NCBI RefSeq assembly: GCF_029892155.1
Contig: NZ_JARZAG010000032.1
Location: 1-64,000, forward strand
DNA: 64,000 nucleotides
Direction of reading: 5' to 3'
Source: Kitasatospora sp. GAS204B
Lineage (GTDB): Bacteria > Actinomycetota > Actinomycetes > Streptomycetales > Streptomycetaceae
Of this stretch, positions 1 to 7,277 are shown in pieces; the stretch's first letter is position 1, and each line of letters starts with the position of its first letter. The notes below the pieces were generated by a model. That model worked only from the letters and a program-made list of their open reading frames with translations. It was not told where the DNA came from and did not search any database. A program made the translations under genes and the position numbers.

Positions 1-297
1 GGTCGTGACCGTGATGACCGTGGTGGTCGTTCGTTCGGTGGGGACCGTCCGGCGCGTTCGTTCGGTGACCGGGACAACCGTGGCGGCTTCGGCGGTGGCG
101 GTCGTGACCGTGATGACCGTGGTGGTCGTTCGTTCGGTGGGGACCGTCCGGCGCGTTCGTTCGGTGACCGGGACAACCGTGGTGACCGTGGCGGTTTCAG
201 CGGTGGCGGTCGTGACCGTGATGACCGTGGTGGTCGTTCGTTCGGCGGGGAGCGTCCGGCCCGTCCGTTCGGTGACCGCGACAACCGTGGCGCCGGC
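1..297 (+). repeat. In-frame tandem repeats coding the RG-rich tail
   Basis: Three long repeat units start at 1, 103 and 214 (102 bp, 111 bp and a third, diverging copy). Units 1 and 2 are nearly identical at DNA level apart from a short in-frame insertion near the end of unit 2. Such repeats expand and contract by slippage, so copy number probably varies between strains. Confidence 0.8.
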
Positions 298-486
298 ACC
301 AGCCGTCCGTTCGCCCGTCGTGACGACCACCGCTCGGGCGGCCGTCCGCAGGGTGGCTCCTCCTTCGGTGGCGACCGGGACAACCGCGGTGACCGTGGCG
401 GTTTCAGCGGCGGTGGTCGTGACCGTGACAACCGTGGCGGCAGCAGCTTCAACGGCGGCGACCGCAAGCCGCGTTGGAAGAGCTGA
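1..486 (+). CDS. C-terminal RG-rich tail of a probable DEAD-box RNA helicase (5' partial)
   Basis: The frame is open from base 1 to a TGA at 484-486 and gives 161 residues with no start codon, so the gene begins outside the window. The residues are almost only G, R, D, S, F and N, in long units of the type GRDRDDRGGRSFGG followed by DRPARSFGDRDNRG, and the protein ends KPRWKS. RGG/RD-rich tails ending in a PRWK-like motif are typical of streptomycete DEAD-box helicases, where the tail contacts RNA. The helicase core is not visible, so the family is inferred. A strong terminator follows 15 bp after the stop. A valine/threonine-rich reading in another frame is a shadow. Confidence 0.65.
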   Translation, partial: GRDRDDRGGRSFGGDRPARSFGDRDNRGGFGGGGRDRDDRGGRSFGGDRPARSFGDRDNRGDRGGFSGGGRDRDDRGGRSFGGERPARPFGDRDNRGAGTSRPFARRDDHRSGGRPQGGSSFGGDRDNRGDRGGFSGGGRDRDNRGGSSFNGGDRKPRWKS

Positions 487-501
487 CGCAGCCTGATCGC
501 T

Positions 502-545
502 CGGCGGGCCCGCTCCACTTCGGTGGGGCGGGCCCGCCGCTTTTT
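502..545 (+). terminator. Rho-independent terminator of the RG-rich protein gene
   Basis: Two 17-nt arms (502-518 and 523-539) pair fully with one G-T wobble around a TTCG loop and are followed by a five-T run at 541-545. Confidence 0.9.
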
Positions 546-585
546 CGGTGGCGTGATGGGCCGCTCGTCCCTACCGTGTGCGGGG

Positions 586-1428
586 ATGAGCAACAGACTG
601 AGCCAACTGGCCAAGGAGAACGAAGAGATCGCGGAGCGCGGTGCCTACCTGGGGCCGCACGGTGCGATGGTGGCGATCGGGCCGGCGCTGGCGGTGGCCC
701 GGGCCGGCACCGTCTCGTACCCGCCCGAAGGGCCCGGCGAGCCGCCGGCCGGTGCCGGTGCGTTGTCGACAGGCGCTGGTGCGCCGGTGATCGAGGTCAC
801 CGCCGAGGGCAGCCTGGAGGCTGCCGCCCGGCTGGCCCGGGAGAGCGGTGCGGAGCCGGCCGGACGGGTCGGCGTGCTCAACTTCGCCTCCGCGCGCAAC
901 CCCGGCGGCGGTTACCTGCGCGGGGCCCGGGCGCAGGAGGAGGACCTGTGCCGGACGGCGCTGCTCTACCAGTGCCTGCTGGCGGCGCCCGACTACTACG
1001 CGGCGCACCGGGACTCGACCGACCTGCGGTACAGCCACCGGGTGATCTTCTCGCCCGACGTGCCGGTGATCCGCGATGAGCGCGGCCAATTCCTCGCGCA
1101 CCCCTATCCCGTCTCCTTCCTGACCTCGGCCGCGCCCAACGCCGGCCAGCTCGCGCTGCGCGGCCAGGGCGGCGACCTGCGGGAGCTGCTGGCGCAGCGG
1201 GCCGCCCGGGTGCTGGCGGTGGCGGCGCGGCACGGGGTGCGGCAACTGGTGCTGGGCGCCTGGGGGTGCGGGGTGTTCCGCAACGATCCGGCGCAGGTCG
1301 CGGACGGCTTCGCGGTGGCGCTGGCCTCGTACGGCGCGGCCTTCGAGCGGGTGGTCTTCGCGGTCTGGGACCGCTCGCGGGTCTCGGCCAACCGGGCGGC
1401 CTTCGAGGCCCGCTTCAGCGACCGCTGA
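586..1428 (+). CDS. Bacterial-type poly(ADP-ribose) glycohydrolase-like macrodomain protein (TIGR02452/DUF2263)
   Basis: 280 residues from ATG 586; in-frame codons further upstream lie in the preceding terminator. The macrodomain PARG signature is present: NPGGG at about residues 105-109 followed by QEE near 117-119. In this family the two glutamates catalyse hydrolysis of the ribose-ribose bond in poly- or mono-ADP-ribose. The N-terminal helical part and the C-terminal GAWGCGVFRNDP segment also fit the family. The gene stands alone; its 3' end overlaps the convergent DUF3592 gene by 14 bp. The role (reversal of ADP-ribosylation, perhaps in stress) comes from family knowledge only. Confidence 0.85.
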   Translation: MSNRLSQLAKENEEIAERGAYLGPHGAMVAIGPALAVARAGTVSYPPEGPGEPPAGAGALSTGAGAPVIEVTAEGSLEAAARLARESGAEPAGRVGVLNFASARNPGGGYLRGARAQEEDLCRTALLYQCLLAAPDYYAAHRDSTDLRYSHRVIFSPDVPVIRDERGQFLAHPYPVSFLTSAAPNAGQLALRGQGGDLRELLAQRAARVLAVAARHGVRQLVLGAWGCGVFRNDPAQVADGFAVALASYGAAFERVVFAVWDRSRVSANRAAFEARFSDR

Positions 1429-2263
1429 GGTTGCTGCCCACCGTCACCAGCACCCCGCTGCAGACGAGGGCCGTGAGCAGGCCGACGCCGAGGATGCTCA
1501 CCGCCCGCCCCTGGTCGGCGAAGGTCTGCCGCACCGAGGCGTCGAGCCCGAAGACCAGCGGGTTCTCCGGCAGATGACGGATCGGCAGCAGCGCGCCGTC
1601 CAGCGGGTACGGCTCGCGGCTGTGGGTGTGCAGGTCGACCCCGGTCACCTGCTCGCCGTCGGCCGCGGTGAAGCTGAGCACCGGATGGCAGCGCAGCGCG
1701 CTGTCGCCGCCGCCGTCCACCACCAGGGTGCCGACGATCCGGCCGTGGCCGACAACTCCCTTCGCACGCAGCAGGGTCGACCGCTGGGAGCGGCCGGCCC
1801 GCCGGGTCAGCACGGTGGCCGTGGCCAGCGCCAGGGCGGAGGCGGCGAGCACCGCGCTGGTCGCGATCGCGTCCGGATCGGTCCAGCGGGTCAGCACCAG
1901 CGCGACCGAGCCCAGCGTCATCACCAGCAGGCTGGTCAGCGCCACGTCGAACACGCAGGTCTGCGGCCCGATCTGGAACCGGTCCGGCGCGTGCGGCAGA
2001 TACCGCACCGCGATCGGCTGGCCCGGCCAACCGGCCAGCGGCACCCGCCCGCTCGACGGTGACCCGATCACCTCGCGCTCCGAGGCGGGATCGGTGAACC
2101 GCACCACCGGCAGCAGCGAGGCCGCCCCGCGCCGCACCTGGACCAGCATCTCGGTGACCGTGCCCTGGACCTCGGTACCGCGCCGGGCGAATCTGGTCAG
2201 CCCCAACGCGATCGCCGGCACGCCCAGCACGACCAGCGCCAGGCCGGTCCACCAACAGCCCAT
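1415..2263 (-). CDS. DUF3592-type membrane protein
   Basis: About 282 residues. The ATG at 2263 is preferred over one nine codons upstream because GAGG lies 5 nt before it. An N-terminal membrane segment, a soluble stretch containing VVRFTDPASEREV and VRYLPHAPDRFQIGP, a two-helix membrane block near the middle, a second similar soluble stretch (PVLSFTAADGEQV) and a C-terminal helix suggest two DUF3592 units. Members of this family are probably envelope proteins of unknown function. The gene converges with the PARG-like gene. Confidence 0.75.
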   Translation of the reverse strand: MGCWWTGLALVVLGVPAIALGLTRFARRGTEVQGTVTEMLVQVRRGAASLLPVVRFTDPASEREVIGSPSSGRVPLAGWPGQPIAVRYLPHAPDRFQIGPQTCVFDVALTSLLVMTLGSVALVLTRWTDPDAIATSAVLAASALALATATVLTRRAGRSQRSTLLRAKGVVGHGRIVGTLVVDGGGDSALRCHPVLSFTAADGEQVTGVDLHTHSREPYPLDGALLPIRHLPENPLVFGLDASVRQTFADQGRAVSILGVGLLTALVCSGVLVTVGSNLSGR

Positions 2264-2451
2264 CAGAACCTCGTGCCCGCCCCGGCCCATCGCCGCCCCC
2301 TGTCCACCGACGCCCAGCCCCGACGCCCGACCCCGGCCACCCGCCCCCTGTCGCGACTACGCGTGACGCCGCGTGGGCCGCGTAGCTCGCTGGGTAGCCA
2401 CTCTGATCCTGCCCCGTTCCCGCCCCGCTGTCACCAAGGCCTCTCGCCCCG

Positions 2452-2763
2452 TCATCGCCCGCCGGCCGCACCCCGCTCCGCGACCGCCGACGCCACGGCC
2501 ACCACCCCGGTCACCGCGAACACCGCCGGCCAGGCCCCGATCCGCTTCGCCAGCGGATGGGATCCGCCGAACGCGCCCACGTACAGCCCCGCCAGGGCCG
2601 CCGCGCCCCCCGTCCCCACCGTCCGCCGCCACCGGTACGCCGCCCCCGCCCCGGCCAGCGCGAGCACCGCCCCACCGAGCCGGCGGTTGCCCGTCCAGCG
2701 GGCGGTGCCGTAGCCGCCGATGAGGCCGGCGGTGGCGATCAGGGAGGTGGTGGGGTTCGCCAT
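2452..2763 (-). CDS. Small predicted membrane protein
   Basis: 103 residues, starting MANPTTSLIATAGLIGG, with a good AGGAG 9 nt before the ATG. Three or four short hydrophobic segments alternate with basic loops, giving a small integral membrane protein. I recognise no functional motif. It is separated from the upstream convergent gene region by about 190 bp in which I see no gene. Confidence 0.65.
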   Translation of the reverse strand: MANPTTSLIATAGLIGGYGTARWTGNRRLGGAVLALAGAGAAYRWRRTVGTGGAAALAGLYVGAFGGSHPLAKRIGAWPAVFAVTGVVAVASAVAERGAAGGR

Positions 2764-2930
2764 GGTGCTCGTCTCCTGGGGTCGGTTTCAGGCGGTCGGG
2801 TTCGGGTGGTCGGGTTCATCCGCTCTCCGTCCGACCCTACGACCCGACCCTACGATCCGGCTCGGAAACCAGGTGCGCCGTTCCGTGGTCCGGCGGGAGA
2901 CTGCCGGGCAGTGGAGAGAGGGGCGACGTG

Positions 2931-3590
2931 ATGCGGGTGTTGCTGTCCGGAGTGGTGGGGTCGACGGCGTACGGGCTGGCGCGGCCCTGCTCGGACGTGG
3001 ACCGGCTCGGGGTGTTCGCCGTGGCCACGGCGGAGTTGCACGGGTTGCGGCGGCCGGTGGAGTCGGTGGTGAGTACGGCGCCGGACCAGACCTGGCACGA
3101 GGCCGCGAAGTGGTGCCGGCTGGCGCTGGTGTGCAATCCGACGGCGTCCGAACTCGTCTGGCTGCCGGAGGAGTTGTACGAGGAGCGGACGCCGCTGGGG
3201 GAGGAGCTGATCGGGCTGCGGCGACGGTTCCTCAGCGCGCGGGCGGTGCGGTCGGCGTATCTCGGGTACGCGGCACAGCAGTTGCGCAAGCTGCGGACCA
3301 GGGAGGCGGGACCGCGGGCCGCCAAGCACGCGCGGCACCTGGTGCGGCTGGTGGAGCAGGCGGTGGAACTGCACGAGACCGGCGAGCTGCGGGTCCGGCT
3401 CGCCGCCCCGGAGCGGGTGCGCGAGTTGGGCGAGCGGATCGCCGAGCACCCCGAGATCGCCGAGCCGCTGCTGGCCGAGGCCGAGCGCCGCCTCGACCGC
3501 CCCGGCGTGCTGCCCGAGGCCCCGGACGAGGCGCCGGTGGAGGACTGGCTGCGCCGGGTCCGGCTGGCGAACCTCGACGCGGCCGGCTGA
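2931..3590 (+). CDS. Predicted nucleotidyltransferase (COG3541-like)
   Basis: 219 residues from ATG 2931, preceded by GAGAGGGG; a GTG three bases upstream is the alternative. The N-terminus holds the polymerase-beta superfamily signature GS (10-11) followed by SDVD (21-24), whose aspartates bind metal. The rest is helical and rich in Arg and Glu. The family adds nucleotides to RNA, protein or small molecules; the substrate is unknown. It lies immediately upstream of the tRNA-Lys gene but is not part of the mobile element. Confidence 0.75.
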   Translation: MRVLLSGVVGSTAYGLARPCSDVDRLGVFAVATAELHGLRRPVESVVSTAPDQTWHEAAKWCRLALVCNPTASELVWLPEELYEERTPLGEELIGLRRRFLSARAVRSAYLGYAAQQLRKLRTREAGPRAAKHARHLVRLVEQAVELHETGELRVRLAAPERVRELGERIAEHPEIAEPLLAEAERRLDRPGVLPEAPDEAPVEDWLRRVRLANLDAAG

Positions 3591-3679
3591 GCGGGGCGGG
3601 ACGCGCGGGCTGGTAATGCGCTGGCCGAGCCGTGGGGATCACCCGGTAGGATCGTCACGGCAGGCTTGCAGTCGGCCGC

Positions 3680-3752
3680 GGGGCGCTAGCTCAATCGGCA
3701 GAGCTGCGGACTTTTAATCCGTAGGTTCAGGGTTCGAGCCCCTGGCGCCCCA
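3680..3752 (+). tRNA. tRNA-Lys (anticodon TTT), AICE attachment gene
   Basis: Complete cloverleaf: acceptor GGGGCGC/GCGCCCC, D arm GCTC/GAGC, anticodon loop CTTTTAA with anticodon TTT, T arm CAGGG-TTCGAGC-CCCTG, discriminator A and an encoded CCA at 3753-3755. The 3' half from 3708 is duplicated at attR, so after integration the gene remains whole. Confidence 0.97.
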
Positions 3753-3823
3753 CCAGACAGACAAGTGCCCCACCTGCGGCGATGGTCGCCGGTGGGGCAC
3801 TTCTGCGTCTCCGGCCGTGCTGT
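3708..3823 (+). repeat. attL: 116-bp direct repeat of the tRNA-Lys 3' end and its terminator
   Basis: It matches 33179-33294 at 115 of 116 positions; the difference is C3790 versus A33261. The identity block starts inside the anticodon stem (GGACTTTTAATCC) and runs through the tRNA terminator. Confidence 0.95.
3763..3802 (+). terminator. tRNA-Lys terminator (element-side copy)
   Basis: Twelve-bp arms AAGTGCCCCACC / GGTGGGGCACTT. In the attR copy (33234-33273) the stem is extended by perfect TGCG/CGCA pairing, which the attL copy breaks with C3790. The attR copy therefore looks like the original chromosomal one. Confidence 0.8.
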
Positions 3824-3830
3824 TGGCCGC

Positions 3831-3855
3831 TTCTGCTGGCCCGCTGCTGGCCCGA
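3831..3855 (+). repeat. Left candidate integrase arm-type site
   Basis: It contains CTGCTGGCCC twice with an 11-bp period. The 25-bp block recurs at 33029-33053 with one mismatch, in direct orientation. In the excised circle the two blocks would flank attP. Confidence 0.6.
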
Positions 3856-3866
3856 GGGGATCAGGT

Positions 3867-4142
3867 TCACTGCTTCCCGCCGCCGACTGATGGGCCGTCG
3901 GTGTCCTGTCGCCGCGGCCGGCCTCCTCGGCGAGCCCGCCGCTCCGCCAGCTCCTGCTCGGCCTGCTTCAGCGCTTCCAAGTCGGCCGCGTCGCCATGGA
4001 CTTGGATGTCGCCGCGAACATGGGCGAGCAGCATCGCCGTCCGGTCCGTCTCTAGGCGCTCGGCTACACGGCCGTAGGCCTCCCACATGACCCGCGGGAT
4101 CCGGAACTGAGCGCTGTGGGTGTGGTCTGTCCTGCTCGGCAT
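3867..4142 (-). CDS. Small ribbon-helix-helix-like regulator at the left element end
   Basis: 91 residues; AAGGAGG lies 6 nt before the ATG. The N-terminus (HSAQFRIPRVMWEAYGRVAE) reads as a beta strand followed by two helices, as in CopG/Arc-type repressors; residues 58-75 are a Glu-rich helix and the end is basic. It is transcribed leftwards and divergently from the 4320 operon, and three copies of a TGTGTCCGTACA-like motif fill the gap. A repressor of its own promoter and of the operon is the likely role. The family assignment is by pattern only. Confidence 0.6.
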   Translation of the reverse strand: MPSRTDHTHSAQFRIPRVMWEAYGRVAERLETDRTAMLLAHVRGDIQVHGDAADLEALKQAEQELAERRARRGGRPRRQDTDGPSVGGGKQ

Positions 4143-4154
4143 CTCTCTCCTCCT

Positions 4155-4229
4155 TGTGTACCTACAGGGATTCTGCCAGAGGGCTTGTGTCCGTACATGG
4201 TTACTGGCTACTGTGTCCGTACAAGGTTA
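4155..4229. promoter_or_regulatory. Iterated candidate operators between divergent genes
   Basis: Two 18-bp direct copies TGTGTCCGTACANGGTTA lie at 4186-4203 and 4212-4229, 26 bp apart. A degenerate third copy, TGTGTACCTACA, is at 4155-4166. They sit between the ribbon-helix-helix gene and the operon starting at 4320. Confidence 0.6.
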
Positions 4230-4319
4230 AGCGCCTCCGGAAACGGAAGCGGCCCTGCTTCGGTGTGTCACCACCGACTCAGGGCCTGACCGACCACCTG
4301 CGTCAACAGGGAGTCAGCT

Positions 4320-4823
4320 GTGTTGCAGCTTCTCATGTTCCGTGCGCCCCGTGTGAGCGTCCGGACGACGATTTCCCGGGCCATCGCCCGGACCGCCCTC
4401 CGGATCGCGGACGCGGCGGCCGAGTTCACCGCCCCCGCCCCGCTCCCGGCCCTGCCGGTCGAGCCGGTCGAGGACCCCACCGACGTCTACACCCTCGACG
4501 ACATGCCCGAGCTGGCGGACATCGAGGCCGCGGCCGCCGAGTACGAGCGTGCCGCCGACCTGGCCCGCCGGGCCGACCGCGGCAAGCGGGCCGCGAAGAA
4601 GATCCTGGACCGCCTCCCGGCCGGCACCTACGGCCGGTGGCTGGTCGAGCGGGTCGCGAACAACCGTCAGACCGCCGACCTGGACGCCATCCGCGCCACC
4701 TACAAGCAGCTGGGCCTGGGCCCGGTGCCGATGAAGCAGTCTGCGGCCAGCCTGAAGGTCAAGCAGCTGCCCGCCACCGAGATCCCGGCCGAGTTCCAGG
4801 TCCTGGCGGGGGTGGCCTCGTGA
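4320..4823 (+). CDS. AICE conserved protein of unknown function
   Basis: 167 residues from GTG 4320 (GGGAG 6 nt upstream; ATG 4335 is an alternative). Basic N-terminus, an acidic linker (PTDVYTLDDMPELAD, about 58-72), then a helical block rich in Arg, Lys and Ala and a conserved-looking segment RATYKQLGLGPVPMKQS. First gene of a tightly overlapping operon; its stop overlaps the next start as GTGA. I recognise no enzyme motif. Confidence 0.7.
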   Translation: MLQLLMFRAPRVSVRTTISRAIARTALRIADAAAEFTAPAPLPALPVEPVEDPTDVYTLDDMPELADIEAAAAEYERAADLARRADRGKRAAKKILDRLPAGTYGRWLVERVANNRQTADLDAIRATYKQLGLGPVPMKQSAASLKVKQLPATEIPAEFQVLAGVAS

Positions 4824-5437
4824 CCACCACCACCGACTTCGAAGCCCTGTACCGCTCCTACGCCCGGCAGATCACCTCGCACATCACCGCGCGGCTGTTC
4901 CGGCCGGACGCGCAGCTCGCCGAGGACCTCACCTCGGAGACGTTCCTGACCCTGTGGCGCAAGATGGGCGCCGGCCTGGCCGTGGAGCGCCCCAGGGCGC
5001 TGCTCATGCTGATGGCGGACCGCGCGGTCGCCGACCACTTCCGGCGGGCCAGTTCCCGCGAGAGTGCCACCGACTTCGCGGCCACCAACCTGAGCGAGGT
5101 CCCGGCAGGCGCGGCCGCCGCGCCGCACCTGGCCGGCCTGCTGGCCGAGCTGGAGGCGGCGAAGGACGCACTGACGCTGGCCGCCGACACCTACCGGGCC
5201 GTGAACAAGGGGTTCGCGGTGGCGTCGGCGTGCGCGGCACAGGCCAAGCAACCGGAGGCCGTGACCCGCTGGCAGGCGCGCAGGGCGGAGGCAGGCGAGG
5301 CCCGCGCGAGGGCTTTGGACGGTTTCGCGGAGGCCGCCAGGGCGGTTGCGGTGGCGCGGGCGGCGTGGAACGCGGCGGCGGTCGATCACTCGGCGCTGGT
5401 GCTGGTTGGTCGCGGCGAGCTGGCGGGGGTGGCGTGA
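4820..5437 (+). CDS. Sigma-70 region 2-like protein without a recognisable region 4
   Basis: 205 residues from GTG 4820. Residues about 6-75 look like ECF sigma region 2 (DFEALYRSYARQITSHI, then AEDLTSETFLTLWRK, then ADRAVADHFRR), which normally binds core RNA polymerase and the -10 element. The remaining 120 residues are an Ala/Arg-rich helical, coiled-coil-like stretch with no region 4 helix-turn-helix. It may recruit polymerase without -35 recognition, or act as an anti-host regulator; this is inference. Both ends overlap neighbours (GTGA and TGATG). Confidence 0.65.
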   Translation: MTTTTDFEALYRSYARQITSHITARLFRPDAQLAEDLTSETFLTLWRKMGAGLAVERPRALLMLMADRAVADHFRRASSRESATDFAATNLSEVPAGAAAAPHLAGLLAELEAAKDALTLAADTYRAVNKGFAVASACAAQAKQPEAVTRWQARRAEAGEARARALDGFAEAARAVAVARAAWNAAAVDHSALVLVGRGELAGVA

Positions 5438-5643
5438 TGGCGAAGCCTTCGAAGATCCCGCGCCCGACGGAGGATGCCGCGGTCGGTGCGACGTGTTCGG
5501 ACCCGAGGCCGGCGACCAACTTGGACCGGCTGTGGCGGATGCTCGCGGAGGCGGTGTGGCGGCGCGACCGGCACGGTGCCCAGTTGATCCGGGCGCTTCT
5601 GGTGCGGGCGATGTCAGCCGAGCCGGTGCGGGCCGCGTCGTGA
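5437..5643 (+). CDS. Small AICE operon protein
   Basis: 68 residues; the ATG at 5437 shares a base with the upstream stop and the stop overlaps the next GTG. The C-terminal half (LDRLWRMLAEAVWRRDRHGAQ) is an amphipathic basic helix. No family is recognised; translational coupling argues that it is expressed. Confidence 0.6.
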   Translation: MAKPSKIPRPTEDAAVGATCSDPRPATNLDRLWRMLAEAVWRRDRHGAQLIRALLVRAMSAEPVRAAS

Positions 5644-6011
5644 ACCGGGTTGCCAACGTACACCTCGCCAACGGGGGGACGATCGAGCTGCCCGAACCGG
5701 CCTGGTGCACCTCCCAACACGAGCAGGGCCTGGACCGAACCGACCTGTTCCACGAGGGCCCCGAGATGGCACTGGTCGTGGACACGGTGCGGGGCCGGGT
5801 GCGGGTCCTGGAGGCGGCGCTGACGCAGTATCCGTTCGCGTCGACCGATGCCGGCCGGGTGCCGGTGGTGACGGTCGCCTTGGACGGCGGGTACGCCTCG
5901 TTCGACCCGCTGGGCCTGCGGGCGCTGTCGCTGGGCCTGGCCCGGCATGCGGAGCGGCTGCAGCAGCTGGCGTACGAGCTGGAGCGGCTGCGGGCGGAGG
6001 GGTCGCGGTGA
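5640..6011 (+). CDS. DUF6907-like protein
   Basis: 123 residues from GTG 5640. It begins VANVHLANGGTIELPEPAWC and continues with a histidine/acid segment (SQHEQGL, then DLFHEGPEM), the arrangement of the DUF6907 family common on actinomycete plasmids and AICEs. The C-terminus ends in a coiled-coil-like helix (ARHAERLQQLAYELERLR). The cysteine and histidines may bind metal. Function unknown. Confidence 0.65.
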   Translation: MNRVANVHLANGGTIELPEPAWCTSQHEQGLDRTDLFHEGPEMALVVDTVRGRVRVLEAALTQYPFASTDAGRVPVVTVALDGGYASFDPLGLRALSLGLARHAERLQQLAYELERLRAEGSR

Positions 6012-6304
6012 GCTCGGTGCCGGCCTACAGCCGGGCGCAGCTGTCCGGGTGGGCGTGTGTCGGCTGCGGGGGTCTGGCGGTGCCGGGTGTGCTGGCGGGT
6101 CGGGCCGGATCCCGGCAGGTGTTCGCCTGCGAGGCGTGTGCCGAACCGGCGATCGCGGAGTGCGGCGGCTGCGAGCGGCTGTTCGACGCCGACGACCTGA
6201 TGCCGGATCACAACGGGGACTTGTCCTGCCGGGACTGCCTGACCTTGTGGGCGGGACTGGACGACGCGGCTGAGTGGCGCTGGTGGGCGTACGGGGCGGC
6301 CTGA
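6008..6304 (+). CDS. Small zinc-ribbon protein
   Basis: 98 residues from GTG 6008. Four CxxC pairs (CVGC, CEAC, CGGC, CRDC) are spaced as two zinc ribbons; acidic and tryptophan-rich residues close the protein. Nucleic-acid or protein binding is likely. It is the last gene of the run of start/stop overlaps that began at 4320. Confidence 0.65.
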   Translation: MSSVPAYSRAQLSGWACVGCGGLAVPGVLAGRAGSRQVFACEACAEPAIAECGGCERLFDADDLMPDHNGDLSCRDCLTLWAGLDDAAEWRWWAYGAA

Positions 6305-6406
6305 CGGGTCCCAGTGCTGCCCGGCGGGTGAACAGCCTGCCGGGTGGCGCCGGGGGCCGGACAGACCGTGCCTTCAACCTTCGCCATCACCACCAAGGAG
6401 CCCGTG

Positions 6407-6613
6407 ATGCGCACCGCCCAGGAGCTCGCCGCCATGACCTACGCCGAGGTCAAGACCGCGTGGCACCGCTTCGAGATCAGCCAGGTCGAGAAGGACGCCT
6501 GGCATCTGGCCTTCGACGGCCAGCACTTGCCGCGGCGTATGAAGCCGCTGCCGGAGTCGATCGCCCTGGCCGACGAGATCAAGGCCGCAGCCACCGCCCG
6601 CCCTTCCCTCTGA
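6407..6613 (+). CDS. Small AICE protein (68 aa)
   Basis: ATG 6407 follows AAGGAG by 6 nt; an in-frame GTG three bases earlier is less likely. The product starts MRTAQELAAMTYAEVKTAW and is mostly helical. Nothing in the sequence indicates a function. Confidence 0.6.
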   Translation: MRTAQELAAMTYAEVKTAWHRFEISQVEKDAWHLAFDGQHLPRRMKPLPESIALADEIKAAATARPSL

Positions 6614-6631
6614 TCACTGAGGAGTACCGCC

Positions 6632-6976
6632 ATGCCCAAGACCGACCCCGCCAAGGCCGCCCGCGATGCGGCCGAGGCGATCAGGAAGCTCAACCACGCG
6701 ACGCTGAACAACGCGGTGTCGGCGCCGATGGTCAGCTCCATCACGCAGGCGCTGCTGCAGCTGGTCGACCGCCTGCCGCAGACCTTGGAACAGCTCGGCC
6801 AGCAGCTGAAGCAGCGCCAGGCCGAGGACGCCATCCGGATGGACACCGGCGAGAAGCCGGCCGACGCGGTCGCCGACGTCCTCGCCGCCCTGGAGGACGC
6901 GCTGCTGGACCTGGGGGACTTGTCCAACGCGCTGCACCGGGCCGCGTCGCCGCTGTTCCACATGGCCGCCCGGTAG
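6632..6976 (+). CDS. Small helical AICE protein (114 aa)
   Basis: Good TGAGGAG site before the ATG. The protein is almost entirely helical with Leu/Gln heptads around residues 35-65 (ALLQLVDRLPQTLEQLGQQL), suggesting a coiled-coil oligomer. No known domain. Confidence 0.6.
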   Translation: MPKTDPAKAARDAAEAIRKLNHATLNNAVSAPMVSSITQALLQLVDRLPQTLEQLGQQLKQRQAEDAIRMDTGEKPADAVADVLAALEDALLDLGDLSNALHRAASPLFHMAAR

Positions 6977-7010
6977 CACCCGACCGCACCCGCCCCTGAC
7001 TGGAGATCAC

Positions 7011-7217
7011 ATGTGCGAAGACTGCGACGACTACGACTACGAGGACGACGACGAGCTGGAGGAGTCCGGCGAGTGGCTGCCGGGCGAGTGCGACCGGTGT
7101 TCCGGTGGTGACGAGGACGGTGTCACCGCGACCGGGCCACTTGGGCCGCTTCACTGCGCCTGCCGGATCGGGCAGGGCGCGGCCCCCGAGGACTGTGTCT
7201 GCGGTCCTGAGGACTGA
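7011..7217 (+). CDS. Acidic cysteine-rich small protein
   Basis: 68 residues with a run of Asp, Tyr and Glu at 5-21 and eight cysteines in CEDC, CDRC, CAC and CVC groups. A metal-binding or DNA-mimic role is possible but unproven. It closes the left operon before a bidirectional terminator. Confidence 0.6.
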   Translation: MCEDCDDYDYEDDDELEESGEWLPGECDRCSGGDEDGVTATGPLGPLHCACRIGQGAAPEDCVCGPED

Positions 7218-7230
7218 GCGGGCACGGCAA

Positions 7231-7261
7231 GGGCCCTGGCCGCTTGCCTCGGCCAGGGCCC
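7231..7261. terminator. Bidirectional hairpin between convergent genes
   Basis: Perfect 12-bp stem GGGCCCTGGCCG / CGGCCAGGGCCC with a 7-nt loop, placed between the stops at 7217 and 7278. Confidence 0.75.
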
Positions 7262-7277
7262 CATGCCTGAAGGTTGC

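Noticed and set aside
5..496. Long Val/Thr-rich reading frame at the window start
   Set aside because: It is an out-of-frame shadow of the RG-rich repeats; the repeat units make sense only in the frame ending at 486.
3179..3590. Several long frames antisense to the nucleotidyltransferase
   Set aside because: Arg/Pro-rich composition without family patterns; typical shadows of GC-rich coding DNA.
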